From NCBI GenBank assembly GCA_965223405.1, contig CBDCWO010000006.1:3286001-3350000 (forward strand): a stretch of 64,000 bases of DNA, read 5' to 3'. This DNA comes from CBDCWO01 sp965223405. Its GTDB lineage: Bacteria > Bacteroidota > Bacteroidia > Chitinophagales > Saprospiraceae. The notes below the pieces were generated by a model. The model did not search any database, was not told where the DNA came from, and saw only the letters and a program-made list of their open reading frames with translations. Below, in pieces: positions 55,232-64,000 of the stretch (within the stretch, counting starts at the first letter, position 1; every line of letters starts with the position of its first letter). Made by a program: the position numbers and the translations under genes.

Positions 55232-58200
55232 ATGAAGAAAACTAACTCTCTTAAGTACATTTGGACTACAATTGGAGAGTTCGTCCCAATCGGTAGTAAA
55301 CTGCAGGCACTTGCCTTTCCACTATTGGTGGTGGCCCTGGGTTTATTTACGATTCCAGCGCACTCCCAATGTGACATGGCCTGTCAAGACCAGGTGAACG
55401 TATCTTTGGACACTGCTAAGAATGGAGTGGTTATCATTACTCCTGCATTAGTTTTTGCCGGAAACGCCACGAATTGTGGAGCTCTGAATATTGAGTTGTA
55501 CGATGGCTATGGGCGAAAACTACCTTCAAATGAAGTCAATTGTAGCCATGTCGGCCAGACCATTACTTATCATTGTATAGACTCAGTATCTCGAAACTAC
55601 TGCTGGGGCTATATCTTGGTAGAAGATAAGGCCGGTCCGAATCTCAATTGTGTAAAAGACACCATTTACTGTGTAGAACTCGACAAGTATGCTCTAGGAC
55701 TTGATCGATTTCCTTCTGGTATGGCCTTTGACAATTGTGATAGTTTAATAGGCTTTCCCGTCGCTATTTCTATGAATTCTACCGAATACCCATGTGATTC
55801 TGCTTTTGCAGGGATAATCGAGCGCAGGGTTGTTGCTAAAGATCGCTGGGGAACTGTAGCGGAATGCACTGATTCGTTTTGGGTAGAACGTGTTCCTTTG
55901 GATAGCATAACTTGTCCTCCCGATACTTTATTTGAATGCTTTGCGGCAGATGACAAATTGATCAAAGATGGACCTAATAAAGGCAAAATCGATCCCAAGT
56001 ATTCAGGTGTGCCACAGATTTGTTTCCAAATTGACGGACGTGATACATGTATCAACGCCTATCCGACCGGAAACATTTGTAAAACGTATACACACTTTAA
56101 GGATCATGAATGGACGATTTGTGGCAAGGGTAAGAAAATCCGAAGAACTTGGGAAATTGTAGATTGGTGTCGAGACACAACCATTTCTTGTGTGCAGTGG
56201 ATTAAGATTGTGGACACCTTGCCTCCGGCTTTTGATACGGTAGCAAATATTTCAGAAATAGCCAGACCACACGATTGTGAAGCCAAGATTACCATTCCTT
56301 ATCCGACCAACATCAATGATTGTTCCGGAATTGACAAGGTATGGGTCGAAGTATCTTACTATGATCCAAGTGATGGAAAAATTCACTTCGAACATAAGAA
56401 CTTTACTGCTCCAGCACCGGTACACATCTATTTGCCAGCTGGTAAATTTGATGGAATCTTAACTGTTGCTGATAGTTGCGGTCATCATCGCAATGATACC
56501 TTTGAAATTGAAGTACTGGATAGAACTCCGCCCATTCCGGTTTGTGATGAAATTACACAGACTACCTTGGATCCACGACAATGTTGGTCACGTATTTATG
56601 CAACCACATTTGACGATGGAAGTCACGACAACTGCTGTCCCAAGCTCCATTTTGCAGTGGCAAAAATGGATACCATCAATTATTGGAGGGAATATTGGGA
56701 AAATGCCATTAAGAGTCATTATGGAGAAAGCAATTATATCGCTAACCATGCCGAGTGGCAGAAGTGGATAAATATCTGGTTGGATTGTAATATCTTTTAT
56801 GACTACGTTGAATTTGGTGGTTGTGATGATGACAACACGGTGGTTACCAGAGTTTATTCGAAGTGTCATTTAAATATTTATTACGATCCACATCTCCATG
56901 GAGACTCTGAGCATTTATTCTATTGTAAGCAGACATATGGTCACTTTGGAGCGATTGCTTTAAGTGTGGATGAAGTTGCTGATCTGGATAATATGCCTTC
57001 ACAAAGCAAGCATTATTATGCCGATATTATCAGCGATCGATTCCGTGACCTTTATATAGACTACTATAGTGAGTGTATGGTTGAAGTACTGGTTGATGAT
57101 AAAGTGCCTCCTGTATGTACACCAAAACCTGATGTTACTATCTATTGCGATGGGGTAGGTCAAGGTTCAAATCATGAATTTGCCTCATGTGGAGCAAGTT
57201 CCACCCATTCTTACAATGATCCGACCAACAGTGATTGGGATAATTGCGACACCTGTGCCTATTGGTTGGCACTTGATGATCTCAATGTGCGAGTCGATCC
57301 TTATCAGTTTTTCGAAGAGCCGGATTGGAGTGATAATTGCGGAGCTACCATAAGAGTAGATACTACTATAGGTAGTCTGGATGATTGTGGTGAAGGATGG
57401 TTTGAAAGAAGATGGACCATTACTGATGATTGTGGATTAAGTACTACCTGTAGTCAAAAAGTACATGTAGTACACCGGTCTGACTTCGAGGTGAAGTTCC
57501 CGGCAGATCTGCATATTACTTGTGAATCGAATATTACAGGAATTTTGGATCCCGAAGGAGATGCAGGATTGCCAGTGGTAGAAGATGACGATTGCGAACA
57601 AATAGCCATTAGCTATAAAGATGAAACCTTTAGTATCATTGAAGATGCTTGTCTGAAAATTATCCGTACCTGGACTGTAATTAACTGGTGTAAGTATGAT
57701 CCGGATGCACATTATCATGATTATGATATCTGTGCCAGTGAAACCATGTATGCTTCTCCGAGTCGTTCTGATGTCAACAGGCACTTGAAAGACAACGGCG
57801 ATGGATACATGACTTATACTCAGGTGATCAAGGTATCTAATTCGGATGCACCGACAATTGATCGAATCGACTCGACCATTGTTTGTGCTAACAATCCGGA
57901 TAATTGTATCGGATCAGCTACCATTACTGCGTTTGGGTCAGATAGCTGTACCCCTTCTGATCAGTTGAAGTGGACCATATTATTGGATGAAGGTAAAACC
58001 GGACAATTTGTACGGGTTAACAGTCCACAATTTGGCGCAAGTGCAACGATCTCTGATGATTTCCCTGTAGGAACTCACGTGGTTCGATTTATCGTACAGG
58101 ATAAGTGTGGAAATCAATCTGAACAAGATGTTGAGTTCTTCATCGATTTGTGCAAGAAACCAACTCCTTACTGTAGAAATCTGGTAATCGAATTAATGCC

Positions 58201-59716
58201 AATTGATAGTGATTTGGACGGAGATATCGATACCGGTATGGTAAGAGTATGGGCTTCTGATTTTGATGCGGGAAGTTTCTCCTATTGTGATCAAAAAGTA
58301 GTGGCCTTTAGTTTCAGCAGTGATAGTTCTGATCACTATCGAGACTTCGGATGTGACGATCGAGGCGACAATTCCCTGGAGATATGGGTTACTGATGAAA
58401 GTGGTAACCAAGACTTCTGTGTAGTGAATCTGGAAGTACAGGATAATATGAACGCTTGTAGTGGAACTCCATTGCCGGCAGCCATGATTGCAGGTACAGT
58501 TTTAACGGAAAACAAAGAGGGAGTAGCCTTAGTAGATGTGAAGTTAGATGGAAGCCGGGTTCAACCATTCAGTACTGGTATGGAAGGTGACTTTACATTT
58601 GGTGCGATGCCTTTAGGTGGACAGTACAACCTACTGCCAGCCAAGGATATCAATCCTACGAATGGTCTTTCAACCCTGGATATTGTATATATTCAGAAGC
58701 ATATCTTGGGATACGAAAAATTAGGATCACCGTATAAGATTATCGCAGCCGATGTGGACAAGAGTGGATCCGTAAGTGCCTTGGATATTGTCAATCTTAG
58801 GAAACTGATCCTTGGAATTGATCAGGAATTCAAACACAATACTTCCTGGAGATTCGTTCCAACCAGTTATACATTTAGTAATCCGGTAGATCCATTTAAG
58901 GAAGACTTCCCGGAAAACTATAACATTGAAAAATTGGATGGAAATATGGATGTAGAATTCATCGGAATCAAAATAGGAGATGTCAATGGCTCTAGCAGTC
59001 CGAGTGAACTGCAAGGTGCAGAAATAAGAACAAACCGGAATTTGACTTTCCATATGGATAAAGCTGAGTTCACTAGAAATATTGAAATCAGTGTACCGGT
59101 TACAGCTGCTAACTTCAACAGCATTACCGGGTATCAATTTACTATGGAATACAATGCAGGTCAGTTAGAACTGAAAGGATTAGAAGCAGGTCTTTTGGAT
59201 ATTAATGAAAGTAATTTCGGTATGATCGATTTGAGTAAAGGTGTTATCACTTCCAGTTGGGCCAGTGCCAAGCCAATATCAGCAGATCCTAATGAGGTGC
59301 TCTTCACCATGGTTTTCACAACACTGGATGACGCCTCAATAGAAAATGCCATCTCCTTAAGTTCAAAGGTTACTAAAGCGGAAGCATACACTGCCGGTAA
59401 TGAAATTCAAGGGGTTACCCTGACTTTCAACAAAGAAAGTGTGGCTCATACGGGTGAGTTTGTATTGTATCAAAACAATCCAAATCCATTCAATACCAAT
59501 ACATTGGTCAGCTTTAATTTACCAGAATCTACTCAAGGAAGCTTGAAGATAATGGATGTAACTGGAAAGGTTGTAAAAGTGGTTACGCAGGATTTTGTCA
59601 AAGGATACAATGAAGTTCGTATCCATAAGCAAGATCTAAATACAACCGGTGTACTGTATTATCAGTTAGAAACTGAGAAATATACAGCAACGAAGAAAAT
59701 GATTATCGTTGAATAA
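55232..59716 (+). CDS. Giant surface protein G: Cys-rich HYR-type repeats, dockerin, cohesin-like domain, T9SS sorting domain
   Basis: A 1494-residue paralogue of A and C. A long signal region (hydrophobic core LALGLFTIPAHSQ-like near residues 28-46) is followed by CDMACQDQVNVSLDTA. The Cys/Trp/His-rich module starts TPPIPVCDEITQTTLDPRQC near 430 and the signature is CLKIIRTWTVINWC near 808. A regulatory-like domain (about 1085-1135) leads into the dockerin (about 1138-1190) with loops DINPTNGLSTLD and DVDKSGSVSALD, the second canonical. The cohesin-like domain is about 1268-1402 (ITGYQFTMEYNAGQLELKG, then SKGVITSSWASAK). The type A CTD (QNNPNPFNTNTLVS to KKMIIVE) ends it. It has its own spacer, a candidate promoter and a terminator. 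Confidence 0.85.
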   Translation: MKKTNSLKYIWTTIGEFVPIGSKLQALAFPLLVVALGLFTIPAHSQCDMACQDQVNVSLDTAKNGVVIITPALVFAGNATNCGALNIELYDGYGRKLPSNEVNCSHVGQTITYHCIDSVSRNYCWGYILVEDKAGPNLNCVKDTIYCVELDKYALGLDRFPSGMAFDNCDSLIGFPVAISMNSTEYPCDSAFAGIIERRVVAKDRWGTVAECTDSFWVERVPLDSITCPPDTLFECFAADDKLIKDGPNKGKIDPKYSGVPQICFQIDGRDTCINAYPTGNICKTYTHFKDHEWTICGKGKKIRRTWEIVDWCRDTTISCVQWIKIVDTLPPAFDTVANISEIARPHDCEAKITIPYPTNINDCSGIDKVWVEVSYYDPSDGKIHFEHKNFTAPAPVHIYLPAGKFDGILTVADSCGHHRNDTFEIEVLDRTPPIPVCDEITQTTLDPRQCWSRIYATTFDDGSHDNCCPKLHFAVAKMDTINYWREYWENAIKSHYGESNYIANHAEWQKWINIWLDCNIFYDYVEFGGCDDDNTVVTRVYSKCHLNIYYDPHLHGDSEHLFYCKQTYGHFGAIALSVDEVADLDNMPSQSKHYYADIISDRFRDLYIDYYSECMVEVLVDDKVPPVCTPKPDVTIYCDGVGQGSNHEFASCGASSTHSYNDPTNSDWDNCDTCAYWLALDDLNVRVDPYQFFEEPDWSDNCGATIRVDTTIGSLDDCGEGWFERRWTITDDCGLSTTCSQKVHVVHRSDFEVKFPADLHITCESNITGILDPEGDAGLPVVEDDDCEQIAISYKDETFSIIEDACLKIIRTWTVINWCKYDPDAHYHDYDICASETMYASPSRSDVNRHLKDNGDGYMTYTQVIKVSNSDAPTIDRIDSTIVCANNPDNCIGSATITAFGSDSCTPSDQLKWTILLDEGKTGQFVRVNSPQFGASATISDDFPVGTHVVRFIVQDKCGNQSEQDVEFFIDLCKKPTPYCRNLVIELMPIDSDLDGDIDTGMVRVWASDFDAGSFSYCDQKVVAFSFSSDSSDHYRDFGCDDRGDNSLEIWVTDESGNQDFCVVNLEVQDNMNACSGTPLPAAMIAGTVLTENKEGVALVDVKLDGSRVQPFSTGMEGDFTFGAMPLGGQYNLLPAKDINPTNGLSTLDIVYIQKHILGYEKLGSPYKIIAADVDKSGSVSALDIVNLRKLILGIDQEFKHNTSWRFVPTSYTFSNPVDPFKEDFPENYNIEKLDGNMDVEFIGIKIGDVNGSSSPSELQGAEIRTNRNLTFHMDKAEFTRNIEISVPVTAANFNSITGYQFTMEYNAGQLELKGLEAGLLDINESNFGMIDLSKGVITSSWASAKPISADPNEVLFTMVFTTLDDASIENAISLSSKVTKAEAYTAGNEIQGVTLTFNKESVAHTGEFVLYQNNPNPFNTNTLVSFNLPESTQGSLKIMDVTGKVVKVVTQDFVKGYNEVRIHKQDLNTTGVLYYQLETEKYTATKKMIIVE

Positions 59717-59753
59717 ATCCGTTTTGCTCTAAGAGTTTACTGTTTTTGGGATG

Positions 59754-59791
59754 GGACCCCTCTCCGATCATGCGGGGGGGGTTCTTTTTTT
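59754..59791 (+). terminator. Terminator of gene G
   Basis: An 11-bp GC-rich stem (59754-59764 with 59774-59784, including G-U pairs) is followed by seven T's. Confidence 0.8.
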
Positions 59792-59961
59792 GTTTTACCA
59801 GGTATTGCATTTTCTTTAACCTCTGTTTCTCACCTGCTACTTAGTATCGGGTTGAAAAAAATCCTTTTCAGCAACTTCTATTGATAACTATTTTGTGATT
59901 TCTGTTTTGTTGGAACTCTTTTCATTACTCCTCCGTTTTCTTACATTTACTTAAAAATTTA

Positions 59962-60384
59962 TTGGAACAGAAAGGTAGGATATTGGCCATCGATTATGGA
60001 TTAAGTAAGTGCGGAATAGCAGTTACAGATACTTTGCAAATTGCATGTCATCCACTGGACACTATGAAGACCCATTTGCTGGTTGATTTTTTGGATAGCT
60101 ACGTTCAAAAAGAACCAGTTGTGGCTATCGTGATTGGTGATCCCAGTGCACATACCCCTGGAAAACATCCACTTGTGATTGAAATTGAAAAATTCAATCA
60201 ATACTTGCGGAACAAATATTCGTCAATTGACATTTACATGCATGATGAAACTCTTACATCCAGGCAGGCTAAAAATATCATAATCCAGTCCGGAGTAAAA
60301 AAGAAAAAAAGAAGAGATAAAATGCTTATCGACCAGATTAGTGCTATATTAATATTGCAAGACTTTTTAGGACATCATATATGA
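59962..60384 (+). CDS. ruvX: RuvX/YqgF-family putative Holliday junction resolvase
   Basis: A 140-residue RNase H-fold protein. ILAIDYGLSKCGIAV (Asp near residue 10), a central VIGDPSAHTPG and the C-terminal HDETLTSRQAK are the family's acidic site motifs. Homologues process pre-16S rRNA ends and may act as nucleases on branched DNA. The only start in the open region is TTG at 59962 (TTGGAACAG), as there is no ATG or GTG between it and the next stop upstream, so TTG initiation is likely. It lies 12 bp upstream of def on the same strand. Confidence 0.9.
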   Translation: MEQKGRILAIDYGLSKCGIAVTDTLQIACHPLDTMKTHLLVDFLDSYVQKEPVVAIVIGDPSAHTPGKHPLVIEIEKFNQYLRNKYSSIDIYMHDETLTSRQAKNIIIQSGVKKKKRRDKMLIDQISAILILQDFLGHHI

Positions 60385-60396
60385 AATCCAAAAGGA

Positions 60397-60951
60397 ATGA
60401 TTTTACCAATATATCTATATGGGCACCCGGTTTTGAAACGGAAATGTGAAGAAATACCCGATGACTTTCAAGGTATGGAAGAGCTTGTCGACAATATGTT
60501 CCTTACTATGTATAATGCAAAAGGGGTAGGCTTGGCTGCTCCTCAAATTGGCAAACCAATCAGATTGTTTATAGTTGATACCATGCAACTTAAATTGGAA
60601 GAAGGAGAAGTTGGAATTAAAAAGGCATTCGTCAATGCCAGAAAAATTGAAGAACCAGGAGAATGGTATGACTATGAAGAGGGCTGCCTTAGCATCCCTA
60701 ATGTCCATGGTGACGTATCAAGACCCGAAAAAATTGTTTTGGAGTATCAGGATCTTGAGGGAACAAATTTGGTTGAAACCTTTACTGGGATGACGGCCCG
60801 CGTAATCCAGCATGAATATGACCATATCGAAGGTGAATTGTTTGTGGAGAAATTGAAGCCCTTGAAAAGAAGAAGGTTGAAAAAGAAACTTGAAAATATT
60901 AAAAAAGGGATCGTAGATTGTCATTATAAGGTAAAGGAGCACAAGAAATAA
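60397..60951 (+). CDS. def: Peptide deformylase
   Basis: A 184-residue metalloenzyme that removes the formyl group from the N-terminal Met of new proteins. All three motifs are present: GVGLAAPQIGKP (motif 1), EEGCLSIPNV (motif 2, Cys ligand) and QHEYDHIEG (motif 3, HExxH). The start MILPIYLYGHPVLK is typical and an AAAGGA precedes the ATG. It is downstream of ruvX in a probable operon. A basic tail (KRRRLKKKLENIKKG) follows the catalytic domain. Confidence 0.95.
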   Translation: MILPIYLYGHPVLKRKCEEIPDDFQGMEELVDNMFLTMYNAKGVGLAAPQIGKPIRLFIVDTMQLKLEEGEVGIKKAFVNARKIEEPGEWYDYEEGCLSIPNVHGDVSRPEKIVLEYQDLEGTNLVETFTGMTARVIQHEYDHIEGELFVEKLKPLKRRRLKKKLENIKKGIVDCHYKVKEHKK

Positions 60952-61075
60952 AAACTCAGTTCTCTCACGGATTCCCAGCCTGTTAGAGTATCGTGCGGAT
61001 AATTGCACCATAGAATTAAGACTGAGAGCACAGGCACCTCCTTCCAAATAATAGATCAAACTCAGGTTAAAAAGA

Positions 61076-62326
61076 TTAATCCAGACCAGTGGCAACCCTG
61101 GTGGCTAAATCATGGAATTCAAACACCAGATTTATCTTGGACGGATCCAACAATTGTGTCATAAAAATCCCGATCAAATCGTTCTGTGGACTGACAAAGA
61201 AATAGGTGTATAATAATCCCGGCCAGTACACATCTCCTTTGGTGCCAAAACCGATGTCCTGGTCAAGAATTCCGAATCCTAATCCATACCCATGTCCTTT
61301 CAACTCGTTGTTGCCTATTTTAATAGGTTTGAATCGCTCATCAACAACATTTGAAGTCATTAATTCAATAGTTTCTGGTTTCAGAATGTGATGATTATTA
61401 AATGATCCTTGATTAAGTATCATCCTGCAAAAATTTAAATAGTCACCGGCGGTCGTGACCAATCCACCGTTTCCCCGGGGAAAGTTGCTTCCATTCACAT
61501 ACCTGCTTTCACTTAAATTACCGACAGGTATCATTTTACCGTCGACATCAAAAGCATGTATGGATGTTAACCGATTGGTATCCGGAGCCTGGAATGAAGT
61601 GTTATGCATCTGCAATGGTCCGAAAATGTATTTCTTCAGGTATTGATCTACCGGTACGCCAGAAACACGCTCAATAATAGCGGCTAGAAGGTCATTGCTG
61701 TAACCGTAAGCCCATCCTTCACCTGGTTCAAACGCAAGTTGTGTTTTACAAATAAGGCTGGTTAATTCTTCTAGATTTTTCACCCGTCTATCTTTAAACA
61801 GGAGACCGGCGGCTTGACCTGCATCCGAATTATCAAATGCACTGGTGCTACCCGAAGTATGAGATAACAAATGACGTATGGTGATGACATTGTTTGGCTT
61901 TTTCCCTTTGGGCGTACCATTGTACAAGGCCATCTCACTGATTTGTGGTATATACCTGGCAGCTTCATCGTCGAGTCGGATTCTATTGGATTCTACCAAC
62001 TGCATTATAGCTACAGCAATAATAGGTTTGGTCATGGATGCGATCCTGAAAAGACTACTTTCGGTCATCGGCTTCCGGGTTGACATGTTTTGATAACCGT
62101 AAACCTCTTTCATTAGTTTTCCCTTTTTCTCAATGCACAATACTATGCCGGCTAATTCCTGCTGGTCGACATAACGATGGTAATGATCACATAATTTCTC
62201 AAATGTGATCGTTTGAGCATTTAAATAGGGTGGGAAGTTGGTAATGAATAAGAGGATAAGGAATAAAGGATAAGCATATAACCAACTGCAACCTGGTCTA
62301 ATTAAATCTTGAAAATTCGATTTCAT
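61076..62326 (-). CDS. Exported serine hydrolase, class C beta-lactamase-like
   Basis: A 416-residue protein of the penicillin-binding/beta-lactamase superfamily. I start at ATG 62326 (MKSNFQDLIRPGCSWLYAY), which leads into the hydrophobic export segment LFLILLFITNF. The catalytic SxxK is SMTK in RIASMTKPIIA near 97, and the YxN tyrosine motif is YGYSNDLL near 205. These proteins act as esterases, DD-peptidases or lactamases; nothing here supports drug resistance. The 5' end faces the divergent regulator gene at 62393 with 66 bp between, so the two may be functionally linked. Confidence 0.87.
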   Translation of the reverse strand: MKSNFQDLIRPGCSWLYAYPLFLILLFITNFPPYLNAQTITFEKLCDHYHRYVDQQELAGIVLCIEKKGKLMKEVYGYQNMSTRKPMTESSLFRIASMTKPIIAVAIMQLVESNRIRLDDEAARYIPQISEMALYNGTPKGKKPNNVITIRHLLSHTSGSTSAFDNSDAGQAAGLLFKDRRVKNLEELTSLICKTQLAFEPGEGWAYGYSNDLLAAIIERVSGVPVDQYLKKYIFGPLQMHNTSFQAPDTNRLTSIHAFDVDGKMIPVGNLSESRYVNGSNFPRGNGGLVTTAGDYLNFCRMILNQGSFNNHHILKPETIELMTSNVVDERFKPIKIGNNELKGHGYGLGFGILDQDIGFGTKGDVYWPGLLYTYFFVSPQNDLIGIFMTQLLDPSKINLVFEFHDLATRVATGLD

Positions 62327-62365
62327 GTTACAAATATCTTTCACCTCACCCAAATTATCATTTTG

Positions 62366-62373
62366 TATATTTG
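62366..62373 (+). promoter_or_regulatory. TANNTTTG box in the divergent spacer
   Basis: TATATTTG lies only 19 bp before the regulator's ATG, so it would give a very short leader. It is listed as a possible -7 element only. Confidence 0.3.
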
Positions 62374-62392
62374 CCAATATATATAGGTATTT

Positions 62393-63376
62393 ATGCCAAA
62401 AATGAAAACGGTTATCGTAATACCGGATGGAGAACTATTGCCAGGAGGTGTGGTTTCCAGTTATTTTCTACTGTCACAAGCGAATCAATACTTGTTATCT
62501 GCCGGTCGGGCACCTGCTTTTGATCTGATCATTGCTGGAAAATCTAGTTTATCATGGGTTTATCACGGACACTTTGGAATCAAAGCAACTCCTATAGACC
62601 TCGTTGATCAAGACATTGATTTGATTATTGTGCCTGGTTTTATCAGTGAGGAGATACCGGTAAAAAGGAATGATTGGTTGATTCGTTGGATGAAACATCA
62701 ATACACCAGTCATCAGACGGAATTGGCCAGTATGTGTACCGGAGCTTTCCTCCTTGCAGCAACTGGAGCCTTGGATGGTAAAAAGGCAACCACGCATTGG
62801 GCATTTAAACAACAGTTTTGTGCATTATTCCCTAAAGTGGAACTGGTTCCTGACAAAATTGTTACGGATGACACCGGGACTTATACTGGAGGTGGGGCTT
62901 TTTCATCACTGAATTTATTATTTTACCTAATTGAAAAATTTGCCGGGAAAGAGGTATGTGTGTATCTATCAAAAATTTATCAAATAGATCTGCATCGAAA
63001 TTCGCAACGACCATTTATGATTGTCAACCAATTGTATGATCATGAAGATGAGGCGATAAAGCAATTTCAAATGTATGTCGAGCAACACTATGAGGATCAA
63101 ATAGTTATTAGCATCCTTGCCAGGAAATTTGCTTTCAGTGCCCGAACCTTAGTTCGTCGTTTTAAAAAGGCTACCGGGATTACCCCTTTGCAATATCTAC
63201 AGCAAATCAGAATGGAGGCTGCCAAAAGATTCCTTGAGAACAGCAATCTGAATATCAGTGAAATTATATATAAAATCGGTTATAAAGACGGTCCTACTTT
63301 TCGCAAAATATTCAAAAGACATACTGGATTTTCACCTCAGGTATATCGAAATAAATATCGTTTGGACATTTGGTAA
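62393..63376 (+). CDS. AraC-family regulator with DJ-1/PfpI-like domain (GlxA-type)
   Basis: A 327-residue regulator. The N-terminal DJ-1/PfpI-like domain (about 1-190) has the nucleophile-elbow Cys in ASMCTGAFLLAATG and GKKATTHWA shortly after. The C-terminal AraC DNA-binding domain (about 225-325) carries two helix-turn-helices with ARKFAFSARTLVRRFKKATG and IGYKDGPTFRKIFKRHTG. Proteins of this design are usually transcription activators responding to a small metabolite. It is divergent from the serine hydrolase at 61076, a likely target. Confidence 0.92.
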   Translation: MPKMKTVIVIPDGELLPGGVVSSYFLLSQANQYLLSAGRAPAFDLIIAGKSSLSWVYHGHFGIKATPIDLVDQDIDLIIVPGFISEEIPVKRNDWLIRWMKHQYTSHQTELASMCTGAFLLAATGALDGKKATTHWAFKQQFCALFPKVELVPDKIVTDDTGTYTGGGAFSSLNLLFYLIEKFAGKEVCVYLSKIYQIDLHRNSQRPFMIVNQLYDHEDEAIKQFQMYVEQHYEDQIVISILARKFAFSARTLVRRFKKATGITPLQYLQQIRMEAAKRFLENSNLNISEIIYKIGYKDGPTFRKIFKRHTGFSPQVYRNKYRLDIW

Positions 63377-63604
63377 CTCGAAGCATAATTTTGTTATGGG
63401 AAGGTGGAGTTTGCCATGGATTTTCTTTAAAAATCTGACGACTCTATGCCTTTTAGGAAGTCCGGTGCTTCTATCGAAAGAAATATTTCTGCGTATAAAA
63501 AGTCTTCCTAGTTCGAAATGATTAAAAAATTCCAAATTATAGCCAATGCATTTCCAATATTATACTATTTTGGTTGTGCAGCTAAAAAGTCAAGAACAAG
63601 TACC

Positions 63605-63841
63605 ATGAAAAAAATGACCTGTAAACAATTGGGTGGAGCCTGTGATTTGGAGTTCAAAGCGAAAACCTTCGAGGAAATAGCACAAATGAGTAAAAATCAT
63701 GGTGTTGAAATGTTTCAAATAGGAGACAAGCCTCATCTGAAAGCGATGGAAGCGATGCGTGAATTGATGCATTCTCCTGAAGCTATGAAAAATTGGTTTG
63801 ACAGCAAACGAGCAGAGTTTAATGAACTTCCTGACGAATAA
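63605..63841 (+). CDS. DUF1059 family small protein
   Basis: A 78-residue protein recognised by MTCKQLGGACDLEF at its start and by EEIAQMSKNHGVEMFQIGD in the middle, the DUF1059 pattern. It has two Cys near the N-terminus and no export signal when started at ATG 63605. An in-frame ATG at 63518 would add 29 residues including a hydrophobic stretch, FQIIANAFPILYYFGC; this is possible but not typical of the family. No function is known. Confidence 0.75.
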   Translation: MKKMTCKQLGGACDLEFKAKTFEEIAQMSKNHGVEMFQIGDKPHLKAMEAMRELMHSPEAMKNWFDSKRAEFNELPDE

Positions 63842-64000
63842 TTATTAGGCATTTTGAGGCTTGGTTGGATAAAAAAATAGAATGTAGCAGTAGATGAACA
63901 TTTTAGTCCACATTTCACCAAATTGACATTCACCATAAAGCTTACCTCTAAGAGTGAATAATAAATCCATGTGTTTAAATCGAAAATGATGAAGAGCTAT

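Noticed and set aside
26597..59716. Classical cellulosome gene cluster
   Set aside because: No glycoside hydrolase, carbohydrate esterase or carbohydrate-binding module is in the cluster. The proteins look structural.
61076..62326. Beta-lactam resistance gene
   Set aside because: The class C-like fold with SMTK and YSN motifs is shared by many esterases and peptidases; nothing in the sequence supports drug hydrolysis.
63733..63936. Small minus-strand gene at the right edge
   Set aside because: It overlaps the DUF1059 gene and its translation shows no recognisable feature; treated as a shadow.

Overview
The window looks like chromosomal DNA of a Bacteroidota bacterium, most likely a Saprospiraceae-type lineage. 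Evidence: many secreted proteins end in type IX secretion (T9SS) sorting domains; SprB repeats, HYR domains, a type B CTD with a PorP/SprF partner and a FISUMP lipoprotein are present; several genes are preceded by the Bacteroidota -7 box TANNTTTG; Shine-Dalgarno sequences are mostly weak. No rRNA, tRNA, CRISPR array or phage genes were seen. There is one insertion sequence.

Layout. 1-14 kb is mostly housekeeping and metabolism: a truncated membrane protein, an unusual Nramp-family transporter, a flavoprotein/ThDP-enzyme operon, MgtE, a secreted EEP-family phosphodiesterase, a FISUMP lipoprotein, ridA-trpS, yceD-rpmF, and a secreted double esterase. 14-26 kb holds T9SS cargo (SprB-repeat protein, a large M12B-like metalloprotease with a P domain, an animal-type haem peroxidase), an IS1182-family element sitting just upstream of the SprB-repeat gene, an LpxL-type acyltransferase, a Tat-type glycosylasparaginase and an orphan NarL/LuxR response regulator.

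26.6-59.7 kb is the remarkable part: six giant same-strand genes (proteins A, C, D, E, F, G; 882-2100 aa). They share one design: signal peptide, Cys-rich HYR-type repeats with a recurrent CYKILRTWTxIDWC signature, a small carboxypeptidase-regulatory-like beta domain, a type I dockerin pair, a GDVNG linker, a cohesin-like beta-sandwich and a type A T9SS sorting domain. Embedded between A and C is protein B, with two tandem cohesin-like domains, six SprB-type repeats and a type B CTD, followed at once by its probable PorP/SprF outer-membrane partner. I read this as a candidate T9SS-exported cohesin/dockerin surface matrix: B could be the cell-bound scaffold and A, C-G the dockerin-bearing (and possibly self-polymerising) fibres. 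No glycoside hydrolase lies nearby, so this is not a classical cellulosome. Binding is inferred, not shown.

59.9-64 kb returns to ordinary genes: ruvX-def, a secreted class C beta-lactamase-like serine hydrolase divergent from a DJ-1/AraC regulator, and a DUF1059 protein. Most genes near the ends are ordinary. Domain calls rest on motif reading by eye, without database searches; residue positions are approximate.
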